Part shown: positions 6,717 through 8,500 of the stretch, one piece after another | Layout of the letters: the number at the start of each line of letters is the position of its first letter | Numbering within the stretch: position 1 is the stretch's first letter | From: Caryophanales bacterium | Lineage (GTDB): Bacteria; Bacillota_I; Bacilli_A; RFN20; JAISJY01 | Length of the DNA stretch: 8,500 nucleotides | NCBI GenBank assembly: GCA_031261365.1 | Contig: JAISJY010000193.1 | Coordinates: 1 to 8,500, forward strand | Direction of reading: 5' to 3' | Notes under the pieces: model-generated | Seen by the model: the letters and a program-made list of their open reading frames with translations, nothing else | The model's database searches: none | What the model was told of the DNA's origin: nothing | Position numbers and translations under genes: made by a program

Positions 6717-7166
6717 TAATAGATTTAAAACTTTTAAAATATGACAGTTTTTATTTAAAAGAAGATAATAATTTTGGTCATCTTCAAAGATAAATAAAGA
6801 ATGAGGATTAGCGATTTTAAGACTGTATGAATTATCTAATTCTTTAAAAGGTGAAAAATCAGTAATGGTATTTAGAAAATCTTCAGGAAGAATAAAGATA
6901 TCACTTTCTAATATTCCTTGAGTGACAAAAAGAGAAGTGTAATAAGGGTCATTAGGAGAAACATTATGGAAATTAATTTGTTTGATGTTTTCTTCTTTTA
7001 AGTTATCTAATAAATATTTTTGAGTGTGTTTTTGAATACTACCTGAAATAAAGAAATCTAGTTGTTGTTCTTTTGGTATTTTATTTAGTTCTTTAAAAAC
7101 TAAATCATAAGAAAAGAAAGAGAGCAATAAGATAACTAAATAAACTAAAAGATATTTAAACTTCAT
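6708..7166 (-). CDS. Small membrane-anchored protein resembling a reduced ABC solute-binding protein
   Basis: A 152-residue protein with one N-terminal hydrophobic segment (about 4-21, after Lys-Phe-Lys) and no lipobox cysteine, so it is probably a membrane-anchored extracytoplasmic protein. Residues 35-105 (LDFFISG, NFHNVSPNDPYYTSLF, GILESDIFILPEDFL) resemble the first lobe of sugar-type extracellular solute-binding proteins, where a beta strand, helix and an 'SDIFIL' strand recur. The C-terminus (NYYLLLNKNCHI) looks like the final strand and helix of such proteins. At 152 residues it is about a third of a normal binding protein. It overlaps the upstream gene by 11 bases and is last in the ATPase operon. 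A GAAGGA ribosome binding site sits rather far (13 bases) from the ATG. The gene is solid; the binding-protein resemblance is tentative. Confidence 0.5.
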   Translation of the reverse strand: MKFKYLLVYLVILLLSFFSYDLVFKELNKIPKEQQLDFFISGSIQKHTQKYLLDNLKEENIKQINFHNVSPNDPYYTSLFVTQGILESDIFILPEDFLNTITDFSPFKELDNSYSLKIANPHSLFIFEDDQNYYLLLNKNCHILKVLNLLLN

Positions 7167-7590
7167 AAGCGATTATTATTCCTTCTACTATGAGAAACCG
7201 TCCTTCTTTAATTGGTAAACTATTTTCAATTAGTAATTGTAGAGTTTTATTTTCTTTTTGAAGATTAACAACTTTAAAAGTTATCCTAGCAATTGTTCTC
7301 GTATTAATTGTTTCAATTATGCTTCCTTCTTCTAAATCAGTTTTACTATTTAAAAGTTTTTTAATAAATTGTTTTCTTTTTTGTAAGGGTAGTATAACAA
7401 TATCAAGCATTAAATAGAGATAGAAAAAATAACTTGAAGTTAAAAAGATACAAAGGATTTTATTGAGAATATTAGGTTTTAAGAATAAAAGAAGTAAGGT
7501 AATTATGGTAACTAATAAAAGGAAAAGAAGTAATAGTAATATTTTGGTTGTTTTTCTTGTTAAATTATTTTCTTGATATAAGTAGGTCAT
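7156..7590 (-). CDS. Small two-helix membrane protein with a beta-rich C-terminal domain
   Basis: I do not recognise a family. The 144 residues show a short polar N-terminus, two strongly hydrophobic helices (about 16-38 and 44-68), a basic stretch (QKRKQFIKK, 70-78) that should be cytoplasmic, and a beta-rich tail (about 85-144; GSIIETINTRTIARITFKVV, LPIKEGRFLIVEGIII) with the strand rhythm of a small OB-like barrel. The start overlaps the ATPase stop as ATGA with no visible ribosome binding site, indicating translational coupling to the ATPase and a role in the same complex. Because that ATPase lacks its own C-terminal OB/TOBE region, the tail might supply a similar module in trans; this is speculation. 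An NfeD-like membrane protein is another possibility. Confidence 0.55.
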   Translation of the reverse strand: MTYLYQENNLTRKTTKILLLLLFLLLVTIITLLLLFLKPNILNKILCIFLTSSYFFYLYLMLDIVILPLQKRKQFIKKLLNSKTDLEEGSIIETINTRTIARITFKVVNLQKENKTLQLLIENSLPIKEGRFLIVEGIIIAYEV

Positions 7591-8249
7591 TTTTTAAGTT
7601 CTGAATTATCTAATTCAATTTTAAAGGTTCCTAAATAAGCTGTATCATATTGATTATGGGTAACTAAAATAATGTTTATCTTTAATTTTTCATAAATGTT
7701 TTTTAAAATAACTCTTAAAGTATTTCTTTTCTCTTCATCTATATTAGCAAAGGGTTCATCTAATAAAATAAGGGAAGGTTCTTTTATTAAGGCTTTGGCT
7801 AAGGCAACTAATTGTTTTTGTCCTCCTGAAAGAACTTTAGGGTACCTTGATAAGAAAAGGGTAATATTTAATAATTCGGCTATTTCATAAACTCTTTTTT
7901 TGATTTCTTCAATGGGAACTTTAGCAATAAGAAGAGGGTATGCTATTATTTCAAAGCAAGTCATTTTAGGGTATAGAGTATCATTTTGGGTTAATAAAGA
8001 GAGATTTCTTTTATTAGTGGCTAAATAAGTATAATCTATTCCATCAAAAAATAGTTTGCCTTCATCTATCTCTAATAAACCCGCGATAACTTTTAATAAG
8101 GTAGTTTTGCCACTTCCTGAAGGTCCTGTAATAACTGTAAAACTATGATTAGGAATGATTAAAGATAATTGATAAATACCCGTATATGCTATGTTTTTTT
8201 TAGTATCAAAAAAATATTTTGAAACATTTTCTAATTTAATTTCTGGCAT
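7587..8249 (-). CDS. ABC transporter ATP-binding protein, MalK/UgpC-like, without C-terminal regulatory domain
   Basis: A 220-residue nucleotide-binding subunit with every standard motif: Walker A GPSGSGKTT (42-50), Q-loop Gln88, signature LSGGQ (140-144), Walker B SLILLDEP (159-166) with catalytic Glu165, D-loop (168-171) and switch His198. The region after the Q-loop (LYPKMTCFEIIAYPL) is typical of sugar and glycerol-phosphate importers of the MalK/UgpC group. Those proteins usually run to about 350-370 residues with an OB/TOBE domain; here the protein stops soon after the H-loop. It would energise uptake from the inner face of the membrane. It overlaps the upstream membrane gene by 14 bases and the downstream gene by four. 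An AAAGG site eight bases before the ATG supports the start. The ATPase call is firm; the substrate is not visible. Confidence 0.9.
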   Translation of the reverse strand: MPEIKLENVSKYFFDTKKNIAYTGIYQLSLIIPNHSFTVITGPSGSGKTTLLKVIAGLLEIDEGKLFFDGIDYTYLATNKRNLSLLTQNDTLYPKMTCFEIIAYPLLIAKVPIEEIKKRVYEIAELLNITLFLSRYPKVLSGGQKQLVALAKALIKEPSLILLDEPFANIDEEKRNTLRVILKNIYEKLKINIILVTHNQYDTAYLGTFKIELDNSELKK

Positions 8250-8500
8250 TGAATAAACCTTTTTTATATATTTCTGGGTAATGTTTAAGGTTGATATATT
8301 TATCTAAAATTGCTAAGATAAAATCACTATAAAATAAAAGTTGAATGGGCATGATTAAAAAGAATAAGACTATTAAAACTATAAAATAAATAGTATCTTT
8401 GAGAAAGAATAAAGATAGATAAGGTAAAAGATTAATTATGAGAGCTAAAAGATTTGTGGGAGCAGTTCTTATTAAAAGTAAAAAACTATTTTTGAGAAGA
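8236..8500 (-). CDS. C-terminal part of a polytopic membrane protein resembling DUF624/YesL (5' partial)
   Basis: The reverse-strand frame is open to the window edge and ends at TAA (8238-8236), 14 bases inside the ATPase gene. The visible 87 residues begin LLKNSFLLLIRTAPTN, contain two hydrophobic segments (around LLALIINLLPYLSLFFL and IYFIVLIVLFFLIMPIQ), and end DKYINLKHYPEIYKKGLF before a short tail. The 'KNSFLL' entry and the tyrosine-rich cytoplasmic tail after the last helix resemble DUF624/YesL proteins, which are often encoded beside sugar ABC importers. There is no EAA loop of a MalF/MalG-type permease in this part. Overlap with the ATPase places it in the same operon. The family call is by eye only; an ABC permease C-terminus is the main alternative. 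Confidence 0.5.
   Translation of the reverse strand, partial: LLKNSFLLLIRTAPTNLLALIINLLPYLSLFFLKDTIYFIVLIVLFFLIMPIQLLFYSDFILAILDKYINLKHYPEIYKKGLFNARN

Noticed and set aside
6731..6761. Inverted repeat CTTTTAAA/TTTAAAAG after the plus-strand array as a terminator
   Set aside because: The 8-bp stem has only one G/C pair, a 15-base loop and no T-run, and lies inside the convergent coding region; expected by chance in such AT-rich DNA.
6761..6785. GAAGAT/ATCTTC inverted repeat
   Set aside because: Only six weak pairs with a 13-base loop inside a coding region, without a T-run.
7696..7890. Plus-strand reading frame of 64 codons
   Set aside because: It is fully antisense to the conserved Walker B and signature region of the ABC ATPase, whose coding is certain.

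Overview
The window is AT-rich (roughly 30% G+C by eye), dense in A/T-ending codons, and carries AGGAGG-type ribosome binding sites and serine-rich lipoproteins. This fits a low-GC Bacillota, most likely an uncultured host-associated member of the Bacilli/Erysipelotrichia/RF39-like groups. The standard bacterial code is in use: three genes end in TGA, two of them in ATGA start/stop overlaps, and tryptophan is TGG. I cannot place it to genus. No RNA gene, CRISPR array, insertion sequence or phage gene was seen, and no gene-free stretch exceeds 50 bases.

Plus strand, 1-6716: five tightly packed genes, probably one transcript or one with an internal control point. The first is the C-terminal part of a large extracellular protein made of repeated, carbohydrate-binding-module-like beta-sandwich units (1-1521). 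Four paralogues of a predicted five-bladed beta-propeller of glycoside hydrolase type (GH43/GH32-like fold, by inference) follow. They differ in architecture: lipoprotein with a divergent propeller that lacks the shared acidic/cysteine motifs (1531-2703); lipoprotein with a small beta domain plus propeller (2748-4271); bare propeller with no export signal (4268-5296); lipoprotein with small beta domain plus propeller (5283-6716). The only real intergenic gap (2704-2747) holds a GC-rich hairpin, a candidate promoter and an alternative hairpin covering the next ribosome binding site.

Minus strand, 8500-6708: four overlapping genes read leftward. They are the C-terminus of a polytopic membrane protein resembling DUF624/YesL, a MalK/UgpC-like ABC ATPase without the usual C-terminal regulatory domain, a small two-helix membrane protein with a beta-rich tail, and a very short membrane-anchored protein that looks like a reduced solute-binding protein. 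They look like the distal half of a sugar-type ABC importer operon whose permeases lie beyond base 8500.

Taken together this looks like a surface glycan-use locus: extracellular binding modules and lipid-anchored propeller proteins act on a glycan outside the cell, a leaderless propeller protein may act inside, and a neighbouring convergent operon may encode uptake. The domain patterns and gene layout are visible; the substrate and the enzymatic activity are inferred.
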